DNA of 64,000 nt from Oleispirillum sp963668495 (GCA_963668495.1 OY764545.1:372001-436000), one strand, 5' to 3'; positions 1 to 8,673 are shown, numbered from the stretch's first letter. A program made the numbers and translations. Notes: generated by a model not told the origin, from the letters alone.

Positions 1-696
1 CAAGCATTCAAAACCCGGGAATAAATTGTCCTGCGCAAAGTAATCGGCATCAAAGTGCCGCATGTCGTGGGTTTCACATGATACGACCTGAAACTGGTCG
101 GAATGGTCTTGTTTCTGTTCAATATCAATACGCAGCCTAACGAAATTTTTATCCGGGTCCCACTCCGGCAATACTCTGCGGATATAGGACTGACCATCTA
201 TTTCAAACCTGAGCTCCCTTCGCTCAGGAGGCTGTCGATACAATGCCTGTGAATGCCAGTAATCGAACACAAATACTCCACCAGGCTTTAAATGCGCATA
301 AGCGGTCGCCAAGGCATCTTGCACATCCTGATCTTGCACCTGATAGCTAATGACATGGAACAGCGACACAACGGCATCAAATTCCTGATGCCCGCGGAAA
401 TTTCGAATATCCCCCTGCGCAAGTTGAACCGCATTTGCCAAGCCTGCCGCATCAACATTATTTTTTGCATGCGCCAACATATCTTGGCTGCGCTCTACCC
501 CACGAACGGATAGCCCCTTCCGGGCAAAGTGTATTCCATGCCAACCACTTCCACATCCTAAATCAAGGATATTGCGGGGCGGAACATCAAGCCAGCGGTC
601 AAAACATGAAAGGACGAACGCAACTTCTGCTTCATAATCTTTCCGAGCATACAGGGCATCGTAATAAGCCGCGTAATCGCCAAAATTATCCACCAT
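1..696 (-). CDS. Class I SAM-dependent methyltransferase (3' end cut by window edge)
   Basis: An open frame runs from ATG at 696 to the window edge without a stop, so the C-terminus is missing. The visible 232 residues carry a Rossmann-type methyltransferase core: motif I DLGCGSG near residue 44, an acidic residue in GVERS about 20 residues later, GDIRNF as the motif II region, and a HLKPGGVFVFDYW strand typical of small-molecule methyltransferases. The start overlaps the end of the upstream aminotransferase by 11 bases, so the two are probably translationally coupled. In this cassette it probably methylates a sugar nucleotide or glycan, but the substrate cannot be read from the sequence. The fold is secure and the specific role is inferred from context. 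Confidence 0.8.
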   Translation of the reverse strand, partial: MVDNFGDYAAYYDALYARKDYEAEVAFVLSCFDRWLDVPPRNILDLGCGSGWHGIHFARKGLSVRGVERSQDMLAHAKNNVDAAGLANAVQLAQGDIRNFRGHQEFDAVVSLFHVISYQVQDQDVQDALATAYAHLKPGGVFVFDYWHSQALYRQPPERRELRFEIDGQSYIRRVLPEWDPDKNFVRLRIDIEQKQDHSDQFQVVSCETHDMRHFDADYFAQDNLFPGFECL

Positions 697-1831
697 GAAT
701 TGCCTCCAATACTTGCTTCAAAGCATTTGCAGACTTTTCATACTGGGCGAATGTATTGCCAAGCCCGGATGGCAGGTAAAACCCATGCTCCGCAATATAT
801 TCACTGACAGGATAATGCTCTCCGATGAATAAGCCCATGTTTTGCAGAACTGGCTGCTTGTGCATGGGCCAGAAAAATGGCCGAGACCCCACACCCAATT
901 CAGCCAATTTTTGCATAACCGTTTGCGCATTCACGCCCAGTTCTGCGCGCAAAACGATGCCATAGACCCAATACATATTTTCCGCCCCATGGGCCGAAGC
1001 CAGCGGCAATTGAATGCCTTCGACATCAGCAAGCGCCGACGAATAAAAGGCACCCATTCTTCGTTTGTAAGCCAAAAAATTCTGCATTTTGGGAAGCTGG
1101 GCAGTCCCCAAAGCGGCCTGCAAACTTGTCATACGTGCATTGTGGCCCAAATCATGGTGAACAAACCTTCGTTCAGCAGAAAAACACAGATTTCGTTTGC
1201 TTCGTAGCTTCTCTGCTATGTCTTGCCGATCGGTCAGGATCATCCCCCCTTCCCCAGTTGTCACCAGTTTGTTTGGATAAAAACTGAAGGTGGAAACATC
1301 ACCAAAACTACCGCACACCCGACCATGGGTGGTTAAGCCATGCGCCTCAGCCGCATCTTCGATCACATACAGGTTGTGTCGCTCCGCAATCTCGAGGATG
1401 GCATCCATCGCACAGGGCAAACCATAAATATGGACCGGCATAATCGCACGTACCGCCGGATCCTTGGCCTTGGCCGCGACCTGATCCACATCCATTGTCC
1501 ACGTCTGGGGGCAACAATCCACCAGAACAGGTTCAAGCCCCGCCTTTATCACAGCCTGAATACAGGAAATAATCGTGAATGCTGGCAAAATAACTTTATC
1601 ACCGGGTGATAGTCCCAATGATTCAACGGCAATTTCCAAGGCTGTGGTCCCGTTGGTAACGGCAACACCAAATTTGCGATTACATAGCCTTGCGTATTCT
1701 TCTTCAAATCTGGCGACAAAGGGGCCTTCGGAACTGACCCAGCCGCTATCGAGACAGGCCAAAACGGCATCGCGTTCCTCAGTGGACAGATGCGGAATAT
1801 TGACCGGGATAAATGCGGCTTTGTCACTCAT
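686..1831 (-). CDS. DegT/DnrJ/EryC1/StrS-family PLP aminotransferase
   Basis: This 381-residue protein has the usual length of the family that transaminates keto-sugar nucleotides, such as perosamine or 4-amino-4,6-dideoxy sugar synthases. The N-terminal region has the family start (FIPVNIPHLSTEE) and substrate loop (GWVSSEGPFVARFE). NGTTALEIA contributes phosphate binding, and VIEDAAEAHG carries the Asp that contacts the pyridine nitrogen. The catalytic lysine lies in FSFYPNKLVTTGEGG. It overlaps the cupin gene upstream by 8 bases and the methyltransferase downstream by 11. The setting suggests synthesis of an amino sugar for surface polysaccharide or flagellin glycan. The exact sugar is not determinable here. 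Confidence 0.9.
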   Translation of the reverse strand: MSDKAAFIPVNIPHLSTEERDAVLACLDSGWVSSEGPFVARFEEEYARLCNRKFGVAVTNGTTALEIAVESLGLSPGDKVILPAFTIISCIQAVIKAGLEPVLVDCCPQTWTMDVDQVAAKAKDPAVRAIMPVHIYGLPCAMDAILEIAERHNLYVIEDAAEAHGLTTHGRVCGSFGDVSTFSFYPNKLVTTGEGGMILTDRQDIAEKLRSKRNLCFSAERRFVHHDLGHNARMTSLQAALGTAQLPKMQNFLAYKRRMGAFYSSALADVEGIQLPLASAHGAENMYWVYGIVLRAELGVNAQTVMQKLAELGVGSRPFFWPMHKQPVLQNMGLFIGEHYPVSEYIAEHGFYLPSGLGNTFAQYEKSANALKQVLEAIHGG

Positions 1832-2300
1832 TTGAAGCCCCCGAATTCAGGGTCAGATATGTAACGAACTGCTCTGCGATTCCCTGAAACCGTTCTTTTT
1901 CTTCGGGTCCGGCATATGGCCCCTGTTTCACCTCGATCATCTCGACATCTTCAAGAACTTTGAAGCCGTGCCCTCCCGAGGCAAGAAGAATAACATCGCC
2001 ACCGCCGAGAACCTCACTACCAATGTAATCATGGCTTTCCGTGTCGGCGTAAAAATCGACGCGCAACTTACCTTTCCGTAGGATAAGAACCTCTTGCGTG
2101 AACTGAACATTTCTAGCAATCGGATGATGATAATGCGGCAAAATCTCATGCCCCGCGGCATGTCCCATCCACGCCAACTGCTGCGAAAACGCTGGGTCCG
2201 TAAAAAACTCAATCTGGTTTCCGCTATAGTCTCTGCGAATAATAATCGCCAATACAGAGCCATCATGATGGACAAACTGGCAGAAATCATTCCCACTCAT
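1824..2300 (-). CDS. Cupin-domain protein in glycan cassette
   Basis: This is a 158-residue protein with a single beta-barrel core. It has metal-ligand-like histidines in HEILPHYHHP, followed by a Gly-rich strand turn (LRKGKLRVDFY) and GGDVILLASGGHGFKVLED, the pattern of a cupin. Cupins of this size in polysaccharide loci act as sugar-nucleotide isomerases or epimerases or as small binding proteins. The sequence does not decide between these. Its ATG overlaps the TGA of the upstream glycosyltransferase in an ATGA arrangement, so it is part of the same translationally coupled operon. Confidence is good for the fold and low for the reaction. Confidence 0.75.
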   Translation of the reverse strand: MSGNDFCQFVHHDGSVLAIIIRRDYSGNQIEFFTDPAFSQQLAWMGHAAGHEILPHYHHPIARNVQFTQEVLILRKGKLRVDFYADTESHDYIGSEVLGGGDVILLASGGHGFKVLEDVEMIEVKQGPYAGPEEKERFQGIAEQFVTYLTLNSGASNE

Positions 2301-3385
2301 GGCGTCGGGTTCCCTTCAATTACGTCAACGAGCTCGCCAATATTTCTTTCCAAATCAAGCCGCGCACTGAAGTAATCCAAGCAATTGTCTTCATAATCTT
2401 CACGTTTATACCCAATCAGAACTTTGGGAATATCCGAAATGGAAGAAACGCTAAACCCTAACCCATAGTGGTTAATAATTTCAGACTGCTCCCCCAACCA
2501 ATTGCATAAGACCGGTAATCCATGTCGCAAATATGTGGAAATTTTTCCAGAGGATTGCCCTATGTACCTGATGTTACTGCCAACAAGTGGCCCCTCAGTA
2601 AGCCCACGATAGAAAGCGACACCGATATCCGCAGCATCCAAAACCTGCCCCATGTCATCAATACCCGGGATATCTTCATGTGAAATGACAACGCGACCCG
2701 AGGTATTGTTCAACAAAATATGCTCTCGGATGTCATCAGACAGGCCATAGCGTTCATGTAGCAACAGTTTCCAGCCTTCAGGCCAAACATTGGCGGAGGA
2801 CAACAGGTCATTTGTCATCGTCCAATACGCGAGAGACCCGGCAAGAATCGCAACTTTCTCATCCGGTTCAATTCCGTGCCGTTTTCTGAAGTCTTCACCC
2901 TTGCTTCGCCGCTGAATAACCCCGCATGCTGCCAACGGAATAGTCAAAATCTTATCCGAAGGAATTTGGTTTTCGACCTGAAGCAACATCGCCCTCAAGC
3001 GATCCTGAACAACAGCAAATTCGACATTTCGACACGCCGCGATCACTTTGTTTTTTTGCGCATAACTCGTTTCCAAAGCAAATTCGAGCTCAAAAGAAAT
3101 AAACCCGAGCCTGATGTCGATTTGCTCTGCAATCTGTGATGCCCGTTTAATCCCTTCATCATCAACGCCAAACACCCAATGCCATTCAACATCGGGAGGA
3201 AGTTCTTCATCGGCATTATCCCACAAATGAAGAGCCACCCTTTCAAGATGAATATCTTGCGATGCCTCTGAAGCATTCGACAGGATGTGAATTCTGTGGC
3301 CCCGCTCAGACAAAAGCTTCACCAGCCCATATAAAAATGGATTGTTGTTAAAGTTGCCTTCCAAGTGCACGATCAAAATATTCAT
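2297..3385 (-). CDS. Glycosyltransferase, GT-B fold (GT4-like)
   Basis: The N-terminus NILIVHLEGNFNNNPFLYGL and the GHRIHILS strand are typical of GT-B glycosyltransferases. The second half has GIEPDEKVAILAG, a substrate-domain start, and a DAADIGVAFYRGL region near the donor site. The protein is about 362 residues. A GGAGG Shine-Dalgarno lies six bases before ATG 3385, and that ATG overlaps the TGA of the preceding gene, so this start is preferred over an in-frame GTG six bases upstream. The canonical EX7E donor motif is not clean, so the family assignment is moderate. It probably transfers a sugar during surface or flagellar glycan synthesis. Confidence 0.65.
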   Translation of the reverse strand: MNILIVHLEGNFNNNPFLYGLVKLLSERGHRIHILSNASEASQDIHLERVALHLWDNADEELPPDVEWHWVFGVDDEGIKRASQIAEQIDIRLGFISFELEFALETSYAQKNKVIAACRNVEFAVVQDRLRAMLLQVENQIPSDKILTIPLAACGVIQRRSKGEDFRKRHGIEPDEKVAILAGSLAYWTMTNDLLSSANVWPEGWKLLLHERYGLSDDIREHILLNNTSGRVVISHEDIPGIDDMGQVLDAADIGVAFYRGLTEGPLVGSNIRYIGQSSGKISTYLRHGLPVLCNWLGEQSEIINHYGLGFSVSSISDIPKVLIGYKREDYEDNCLDYFSARLDLERNIGELVDVIEGNPTP

Positions 3386-4386
3386 TTGCACCCTCCACTC
3401 GCAGACGAAGGTACATCAACCATTTCATGATCAAGGTAAGTTGGACGAAGCACCCACTCCAATAACTTTGGATTCTCATGCAGGCGTCGTTGATGAAACC
3501 AGAAACCGTCAATAAAGCCCCGCTGTTTCCCAGCCTTTACCCAAGCATCCTCGCCTGCCGAAGACGGCGGAACCGTCACCATGCCCGGCACACATTCTTC
3601 AGGAAAGTCGAGACGCCCACCGTTGTTGCGCACCAATCTATATGAATGGGTTATCCCCTCTGAATACGCGCGCTTATAGATATATTCAGGTGTTAGCCGT
3701 TCCCGAGACACTACATGCTCTATACTTGCATCAGGGCTGTAAAACGCGCGCCGCCCAGCTGCGGCAACCGATTGTGACAGGGCGGTTTCACCTTCCCCCC
3801 TGTACTCCAAAAGCTCTGTTGGCATTGAATCTGGCAAAAACCCGCCGCATTGAACGACGGCCTGCCTGCGTATGGCGAAATTGCAACCAAACGCGAGTTC
3901 CGGGGGTATGTATTGCCCAGCAGAACCAAGATCCAGCAGGCTATAATCGTAAAGGCACCACCCGGTTTCAAATTTTTCCCGAAGACATTCAACCCAATCA
4001 GGGGGCGGCACGTCATACAGTGGGCGACATGGCCCCGTCACAATTTCAACCCGAGGAATCAAAAATCCGTCAATAATTCCTGATAGCCATGTCGCGGAAG
4101 GCACAATGTCATCATCGCAGAACACACAGATTTCACCACATGCTAGCCTGAGACCGGCGTGACGACCCGCGTGTAATCCCGGTGTTTTTTCGGTGTGATA
4201 GACAAAATCATCAAAATATGCTTGGGCATCTGCTGCAACCTGAGGCGTGATATCCGTTGACCCATTGTCAATCACGATGACTTGGTAACGATCCCGTCCG
4301 GATAGCTGTTGCCTTGCCAAAGCGGTCAGCATCTGGGAAAGCAGCTTTGCGCGATTTCTTGTTGGAATGATAACGGAAATATCCAT
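3382..4386 (-). CDS. Family 2 glycosyltransferase (GT-A fold)
   Basis: The protein opens with MDISVIIPTRNRAKLLSQML, the classic GT2 nucleotide-binding start. VIDNGSTD follows, and then the metal-binding DXD-type motif in VFCDDDIVPS. A second acidic region (EYRGEGETALSQ) sits where the catalytic base usually lies. Length is about 334 residues from ATG 4386, which has an AAGG ribosome site. An in-frame GTG at 4434 would add 16 unlikely residues. It is the first gene of the leftward glycan operon and overlaps the next gene by four bases. The sugar donor and acceptor are unknown. Confidence 0.85.
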   Translation of the reverse strand: MDISVIIPTRNRAKLLSQMLTALARQQLSGRDRYQVIVIDNGSTDITPQVAADAQAYFDDFVYHTEKTPGLHAGRHAGLRLACGEICVFCDDDIVPSATWLSGIIDGFLIPRVEIVTGPCRPLYDVPPPDWVECLREKFETGWCLYDYSLLDLGSAGQYIPPELAFGCNFAIRRQAVVQCGGFLPDSMPTELLEYRGEGETALSQSVAAAGRRAFYSPDASIEHVVSRERLTPEYIYKRAYSEGITHSYRLVRNNGGRLDFPEECVPGMVTVPPSSAGEDAWVKAGKQRGFIDGFWFHQRRLHENPKLLEWVLRPTYLDHEMVDVPSSASGGCK

Positions 4387-4536
4387 CGTTGCCTTCTTCC
4401 CCCAAAAGAACTGAAGCCATCTTAAAACAGCCACCGCCTACTAAAAACACACCTCAAAAAAACAACATCAACGCACTGATAAAAAATACTAAATAGGTCA
4501 ATTGCCCCAATTTGTTCATACATACACCATGAAATA

Positions 4537-4552
4537 TTAACACCTAGCTAAC
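4537..4552 (+). promoter_or_regulatory. CtrA-like box (one mismatch)
   Basis: The sequence TTAA, seven bases, then CTAAC departs by one base from the CtrA recognition pattern TTAA-N7-TTAAC. It lies about 92 bases before the start of the 4644 gene and about 150 bases before the divergent glycan operon. CtrA is encoded in this window. The match is only suggestive, because TTAA-type sequence is common in AT-rich gaps. Confidence 0.3.
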
Positions 4553-4643
4553 TCATGCATGGTAAACTGTATCTTTGCGGGAAGAATTCCCTTTGCATAC
4601 CGTTCCGAAGACGACACGACAGAAGGCACAAAGGAACACGACC

Positions 4644-5732
4644 ATGAGCACGAGCATTTTACAAAACAACGGGTTACAAAGCCTGAGCTGGCAACAGGTC
4701 ACCCAAAGCCAAATCATGACTCGTGTCAGCGAAGAACTACAAAAAGAAACAGCCAAGGTTGAGGAAAAGTACGATTCGCAGAATGTTCTGCTGGACGCAC
4801 AATCCCAAAAACTCGCCAGCCTGAAAGCCGGAATCAACAACGCGGAAATTGCCGTCGATAACGGCGAAGATGCCGTTAAGGAAGTCAAGGACGCCCTGCT
4901 AAAGATGCGGATCTTGCTCGGGAATTACCCGGAATCTGATGATAAAGAACAGCTCCGCACGGACTTCGATGAGTACGTCGACAAAATTAACCGCTCCGTC
5001 AATCTGTATGCCAAAGCCTACAACCCGGTGGGCAATGTAGTGAATACGGACTGGACCCCGAATACAATTTCCTATGAACGTGATCAGTCCAGCAATCGCA
5101 CAGAGATGACCGGAACCTATATTGGCTCTAGCTTCTATATCGAGGCTGAAGATGGCACCATGTGGGTCGCCGACCCGGGGTCGTCCAGCATCCAACAATA
5201 TGAAATTTACAAAACGGACAATGTGGCAGATAGCACCAAGGGCGATGGCTTTGCCTCAACCCGCTCTGGTCTGTATTTAAATAGCTACAACGAGGAAACC
5301 GGAGAAATCACCGTCACCGTTGACCCGGAAAACAACCCAAAAACCGTCACCGGAACCATCCACAAAGGTGGAACCGAGCTGATGCAAAGTTGGTTTTATG
5401 ATCTGGATACCGAAGATGGTCGGGCAAAGGCACTGGCAGCCATTGATCGGGCGGACGCCTTGGTCGTTGGCGCGGAAGCAACGCTGACTGGCATGAAAGC
5501 CACCATTGCCAATGACTCTGCAAAAGTTCAAAAAGAATTGGAACTTAACAAAGAAAAACGTGGTGAAAACCTGACCGCACAGATGACCGAAAGCTACGAA
5601 TTACAAGTCCAGAAACAGCAAGAACTGCAGATCCTACAGAATACATTCAGTCAGATGGCGGCCCAACAGGCCAACTACAGCAAAATTTTCAAAAGCGTCA
5701 ACACCAACCCTCTGCTTGATGTCATAACCTGA
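4644..5732 (+). CDS. Unrecognised coiled-coil protein, probably flagellum-linked
   Basis: This 362-residue protein has no family I recognise. Residues 1-100 and the last 110 are alpha-helical and heptad-like, rich in Lys, Glu and Gln. The middle (about 120-250) looks like beta structure with Asn, Thr and Gly (TGTYIGSSFYIEAEDGTMW). This helix-beta-helix layout, a start like MSTSILQNNGLQSL, and an Asn-rich tail (KSVNTNPLLDVIT) resemble exported axial proteins such as flagellin. No signal peptide or membrane segment is seen. ATG 4644 follows AAGGA by eight bases and is preferred over an in-frame ATG-type start at 4575. It is monocistronic, with its own terminator, just before fliK. The flagellar link is inference from layout and position. 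Confidence 0.75.
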   Translation: MSTSILQNNGLQSLSWQQVTQSQIMTRVSEELQKETAKVEEKYDSQNVLLDAQSQKLASLKAGINNAEIAVDNGEDAVKEVKDALLKMRILLGNYPESDDKEQLRTDFDEYVDKINRSVNLYAKAYNPVGNVVNTDWTPNTISYERDQSSNRTEMTGTYIGSSFYIEAEDGTMWVADPGSSSIQQYEIYKTDNVADSTKGDGFASTRSGLYLNSYNEETGEITVTVDPENNPKTVTGTIHKGGTELMQSWFYDLDTEDGRAKALAAIDRADALVVGAEATLTGMKATIANDSAKVQKELELNKEKRGENLTAQMTESYELQVQKQQELQILQNTFSQMAAQQANYSKIFKSVNTNPLLDVIT

Positions 5733-5753
5733 TACCCACTTTGGAACAATCAC

Positions 5754-5790
5754 ACCCCCGCTTTCGTATGAAATGCGGGGGTTATTTTTT
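5754..5790 (+). terminator. Rho-independent terminator
   Basis: The 8-bp GC-rich arms ACCCCCGC and GCGGGGGT are separated by a 13-base loop and followed by TATTTTTT. It ends the transcript of the 4644 gene 22 bases after its stop codon. Confidence 0.9.
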
Positions 5791-5798
5791 GCCGCTTC

Positions 5799-5841
5799 AC
5801 CGGGTAAAAACGCCCGGCACAGGCGGCAATTTTTACCCGGT
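5799..5841. repeat. Perfect 12-bp inverted repeat upstream of a sigma-54 promoter
   Basis: ACCGGGTAAAAA (5799-5810) and TTTTTACCCGGT (5830-5841) are exact inverse copies with a 19-base spacer. The block ends 83 bases before the -24 element at 5925, a usual distance for an enhancer bound by a sigma-54 activator. The right arm lies inside a 17-base motif (5822-5838) that recurs before fliF at 24440-24456 with one difference. A binding site for FlbD, which is encoded in this window, is the simplest reading. This is inference. Confidence 0.6.
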
Positions 5842-5924
5842 TGGGTATGTTCCCAAACAACAGCCTCCACAAAAACTAATAAGAAAACATTATACATCAA
5901 CACACTAGACAGGAATGCCGAGTT

Positions 5925-5940
5925 TGGCCCGCGTTTTGCT
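5925..5940 (+). promoter_or_regulatory. Sigma-54 (RpoN) promoter for fliK-flgD-flgE
   Basis: TGGCCC, five bases, then TTGCT matches the -24/-12 pattern TGGCAC-N5-TTGCW, with the invariant GG and GC ten bases apart. It lies 47 bases before the fliK start. Hook and late basal-body genes in alphaproteobacteria are commonly sigma-54 dependent and FlbD activated. Confidence 0.75.
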
Positions 5941-5986
5941 GTGAGTATGGCGACAAGAATTCACTCGCATGCAAAGAGGACGGGTC

Positions 5987-7774
5987 ATGGACCTTCAAGC
6001 ACTGCTCGCAAAACGCTCCGCCAATGTTGCCGGATCGACCACGACGAAACCTTCCACTTCCGTGGCTGGGTTTGCGGATGCCTTGACGTCTGCCTTTGGC
6101 AATGCTCTGCCGACGGATACATTCTCGGCTTTGGGGCAGATGGTGGACAACCGCAGCGCACGTCAGGAACCGGACGACAAGCCGACTGAACGTCTGGAGA
6201 CTGCGGAACGCAAGCCAAAAGCCAAAGACACCCGTGACGCCGATCGAAAAGATGCACGCGCGGACGAAACCAAACCGCGTGACGAAGATAAATCTGAATA
6301 CAAAACTTCCGATGCGACGGACACTTCGGCAAAATCCTCGACTGACGCACAGCAAAAAACTGATGCCGTGCAGGATGGCGCAAATACCACCAACGCATCT
6401 ACCAGCGAAAACGGCAAATCACAACCTGCTGAAGCAACCGGGCAGGAAGCTGTTTCTTCTGCACAATCCTCTGCCCAACAGGCAGAAACCGATATGGTTG
6501 CGACCCTATCCGCCGATACGGCAGCAGTCGCGCAACCATCTAAAGACGTGAGCAACCTCGCGGGTCAAGCTGCGGCATCACAGGCCAATGCACCGCAGCA
6601 AGGTACAGATCAGAACCAGCAAGGTGCCCAAACACCTGCACAGGCCACCACTGCCCCACAGCAGGCTCAACAGGCAACCTCACAACAGGCGCAAAGCACA
6701 ACTCAGCAAGCTACGGCACAAACAGCACCGCAGCAGCAGGTTGAGCAACAAACGGCTGTTGATCCTTTGGCAAAACAACAGGCCCAAGGAATTGCCCAGA
6801 AGCTGGATAAATCCGAAAACGTTGCCATTGCGGTAAACAAGACACAACAACCGCAAAATGCCGCGCAAACACAGCAAGCGCCTCAGGCGTCATCCACGGA
6901 TAAGTCGGCAACGGCAACGCAAACCCAACTGCAAACCGCCGTGACTGATGTTGACGCCAACCTCGAAGGCAACAGCAACGGCAACCTGCAACAAAATCTG
7001 GCGCAAACATCACAACCGAAACAGCCTGTTGCTGGACAAAACCAAGGCGGCGTGGCCGCAGCCAATACCGGCGCGCCGAGCGCCTTCCAGCAAGCCATGG
7101 CGGCCCAAGGAAGCCAAACGTCACAAGCAGCGCAAGCCGCACAAGGCGGTCAAGGCAACGTGGCATCCGGCGTGCAACAAGCAAGCGGCACAGTAGAGGG
7201 CACCTCTTCTTCGACGTCAGCCAATACCACGACGGCACAGCCGACCGTGGCGCAACTGAACGCGACCAAGGGTGCCGAAACCACCCAAACCGCACAATCT
7301 GCGAAAGCCGCCGTACCGAAAACTCCGGTGCCGCCGAAGCAAATTGTGGATCAGGTCAAGGTCAACATTGCCCAAGCTGCCAAAGATGGCGTGGACAAAA
7401 TCAACATCCGTCTGCGCCCGACTGAACTTGGTCGCGTCGATGTAAAGCTGGAAATCAACAACGATGGCAGCGTTCGCGCCATGGTGATTGCAGACCGACC
7501 GGAAACACTGGACGTACTGCGCCGCGACGCAGCCGGGCTGGACCGTGCCCTACAAGATGCCGGACTGAAAACCGGGCAAGATTCCCTGAACTTCAGCCTG
7601 CGTGATCAAGGCGGGCAAGGTACCCAAGGCGGCACCATGGCTAACGGCGATGGACGCAACGGAAATTCACCGTATGCATCATCCCCGGATCAAGATGATC
7701 TGGCGATGCTGGAAGATAACTTGGCAGGATATGCCAATACCGGCAGCGCCGATGGCGTTGATATTCGGGTTTAA
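5987..7774 (+). CDS. fliK: Flagellar hook-length control protein FliK
   Basis: FliK is an exported ruler that stops hook growth and switches export specificity. Residues 1-75 are a short ordered start. About 75-450 is a low-complexity stretch of Ala, Gln, Thr and Ser, as expected of a FliK ruler region. About 450-560 is the folded Flg_hook domain, with the diagnostic INIRLRPTELGRVDVKLEI and VRAMVIADRPETLDVLR. ATG 5987 follows AGGA with seven bases between and is preferred over ATG 5969. At 595 residues it is longer than enterobacterial FliK (about 400), in line with the very long hook protein nearby. It heads the fliK-flgD-flgE unit behind a sigma-54 promoter. Confidence 0.93.
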   Translation: MDLQALLAKRSANVAGSTTTKPSTSVAGFADALTSAFGNALPTDTFSALGQMVDNRSARQEPDDKPTERLETAERKPKAKDTRDADRKDARADETKPRDEDKSEYKTSDATDTSAKSSTDAQQKTDAVQDGANTTNASTSENGKSQPAEATGQEAVSSAQSSAQQAETDMVATLSADTAAVAQPSKDVSNLAGQAAASQANAPQQGTDQNQQGAQTPAQATTAPQQAQQATSQQAQSTTQQATAQTAPQQQVEQQTAVDPLAKQQAQGIAQKLDKSENVAIAVNKTQQPQNAAQTQQAPQASSTDKSATATQTQLQTAVTDVDANLEGNSNGNLQQNLAQTSQPKQPVAGQNQGGVAAANTGAPSAFQQAMAAQGSQTSQAAQAAQGGQGNVASGVQQASGTVEGTSSSTSANTTTAQPTVAQLNATKGAETTQTAQSAKAAVPKTPVPPKQIVDQVKVNIAQAAKDGVDKINIRLRPTELGRVDVKLEINNDGSVRAMVIADRPETLDVLRRDAAGLDRALQDAGLKTGQDSLNFSLRDQGGQGTQGGTMANGDGRNGNSPYASSPDQDDLAMLEDNLAGYANTGSADGVDIRV

Positions 7775-7795
7775 AGAGCAGGAAGGATACACACA

Positions 7796-8602
7796 ATGGC
7801 CGAAGTTACAGCCCTTGCTGCCCAAAACGCCAACTATGCAAAGTCCACAAATTCTAAGGACAAGTTGGCTGCGGACATGAACAACTTTCTGACTCTTCTG
7901 ACATCACAAATGAAGAATCAAGACCCGTTGTCACCGATGGACAGCACCGAATTTACCAACCAATTGGTACAGTTCGCCGGCGTGGAACAACAGATCAACG
8001 CGAACGAGCACTTGGAAAGCCTTCTGGGGTTGACCCAAGCCAGCATCAGCGCGTCTGCCGTCAGCTACATCGGCAAGCAGGTTCAGGCTGAATCCAACAC
8101 CTTGCCATTGCAAGACGGTGGCCCGGGTAAATTCACCTACACCTTGACCGATCAGGCCAAAGAAGCCCTCGTCATTATCAAGGACAGCAGCGGCAAAGTC
8201 GTCCGTACCCTGAACGGTGATACGGAATCCGGCACCCACCACATGACATGGGACGGCACAGATTCCAAAGGCAATGAAATGCCTGATGGTGCCTATACCC
8301 TTGAGGTTCAGGCGACCAAAACCGATGGGTCGACCATGTCCAATATTTACACGACGACGACTGGTATTGCGACTTCGGTTGCCAGCGACGGCAATGACGT
8401 TCTGATCGCCGCCGGTCCGGTCTTGTTCGGCATGAATTACATCATCTCTGTCAGCAACGTTCCGGCAAAAACCCCGGACACAGGAGACAGTGGCAGCGGT
8501 GAAACAGACGGTGGAAGCGGCAGTGGCGACGGATCCGGCGATGGAACCGGAAGCACAGACGGCACAACCGACGAAACTGAAACAGAAACATCAAGTAGCT
8601 AA
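7796..8602 (+). CDS. flgD: Flagellar hook cap/scaffold protein FlgD
   Basis: FlgD caps the growing hook and guides FlgE assembly. The N-terminal region has the conserved FLTLLTSQMKNQDPLSPMDS and EFTNQLVQFAGVEQQIN motifs. The middle has the tudor/FnIII-like domain with GTHHMTWDGTDSKGNEMPDG and YTLEVQA. An unusual tail of about 45 residues (from about 223) consists almost only of Gly, Ser, Asp, Thr and Glu and is absent from typical FlgD of about 220 residues. AGGAAGG precedes ATG 7796 by nine bases. It sits 21 bases after fliK. Confidence 0.95.
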   Translation: MAEVTALAAQNANYAKSTNSKDKLAADMNNFLTLLTSQMKNQDPLSPMDSTEFTNQLVQFAGVEQQINANEHLESLLGLTQASISASAVSYIGKQVQAESNTLPLQDGGPGKFTYTLTDQAKEALVIIKDSSGKVVRTLNGDTESGTHHMTWDGTDSKGNEMPDGAYTLEVQATKTDGSTMSNIYTTTTGIATSVASDGNDVLIAAGPVLFGMNYIISVSNVPAKTPDTGDSGSGETDGGSGSGDGSGDGTGSTDGTTDETETETSSS

Positions 8603-8614
8603 CCCAGCAGCCCC

Positions 8615-8648
8615 CACCGGCGCTGCAGGTTAGAGCACCTCGCCGGTG
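8615..8648. other. Hairpin between flgD and flgE
   Basis: CACCGGCG and CGCCGGTG form a perfect 8-bp stem with an 18-base loop. No T-run follows, so it is more likely an RNA processing or stability element that lets flgE be expressed at a different level from flgD than a full terminator. Confidence 0.45.
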
Positions 8649-8673
8649 CAAAAGACGTTAAGGAGACATACTC

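Noticed and set aside
5816..5829. A second sigma-54-like GGCAC...GGCAA inside the inverted repeat
   Set aside because: The GG and GC are eight bases apart instead of ten, so it cannot serve as a -24/-12 pair.
6580..7200. Tandem CAA/CAG-rich stretch that might be a repeat array or CRISPR
   Set aside because: It encodes the Gln/Ala-rich ruler region of FliK; units are not identical and lack spacers.
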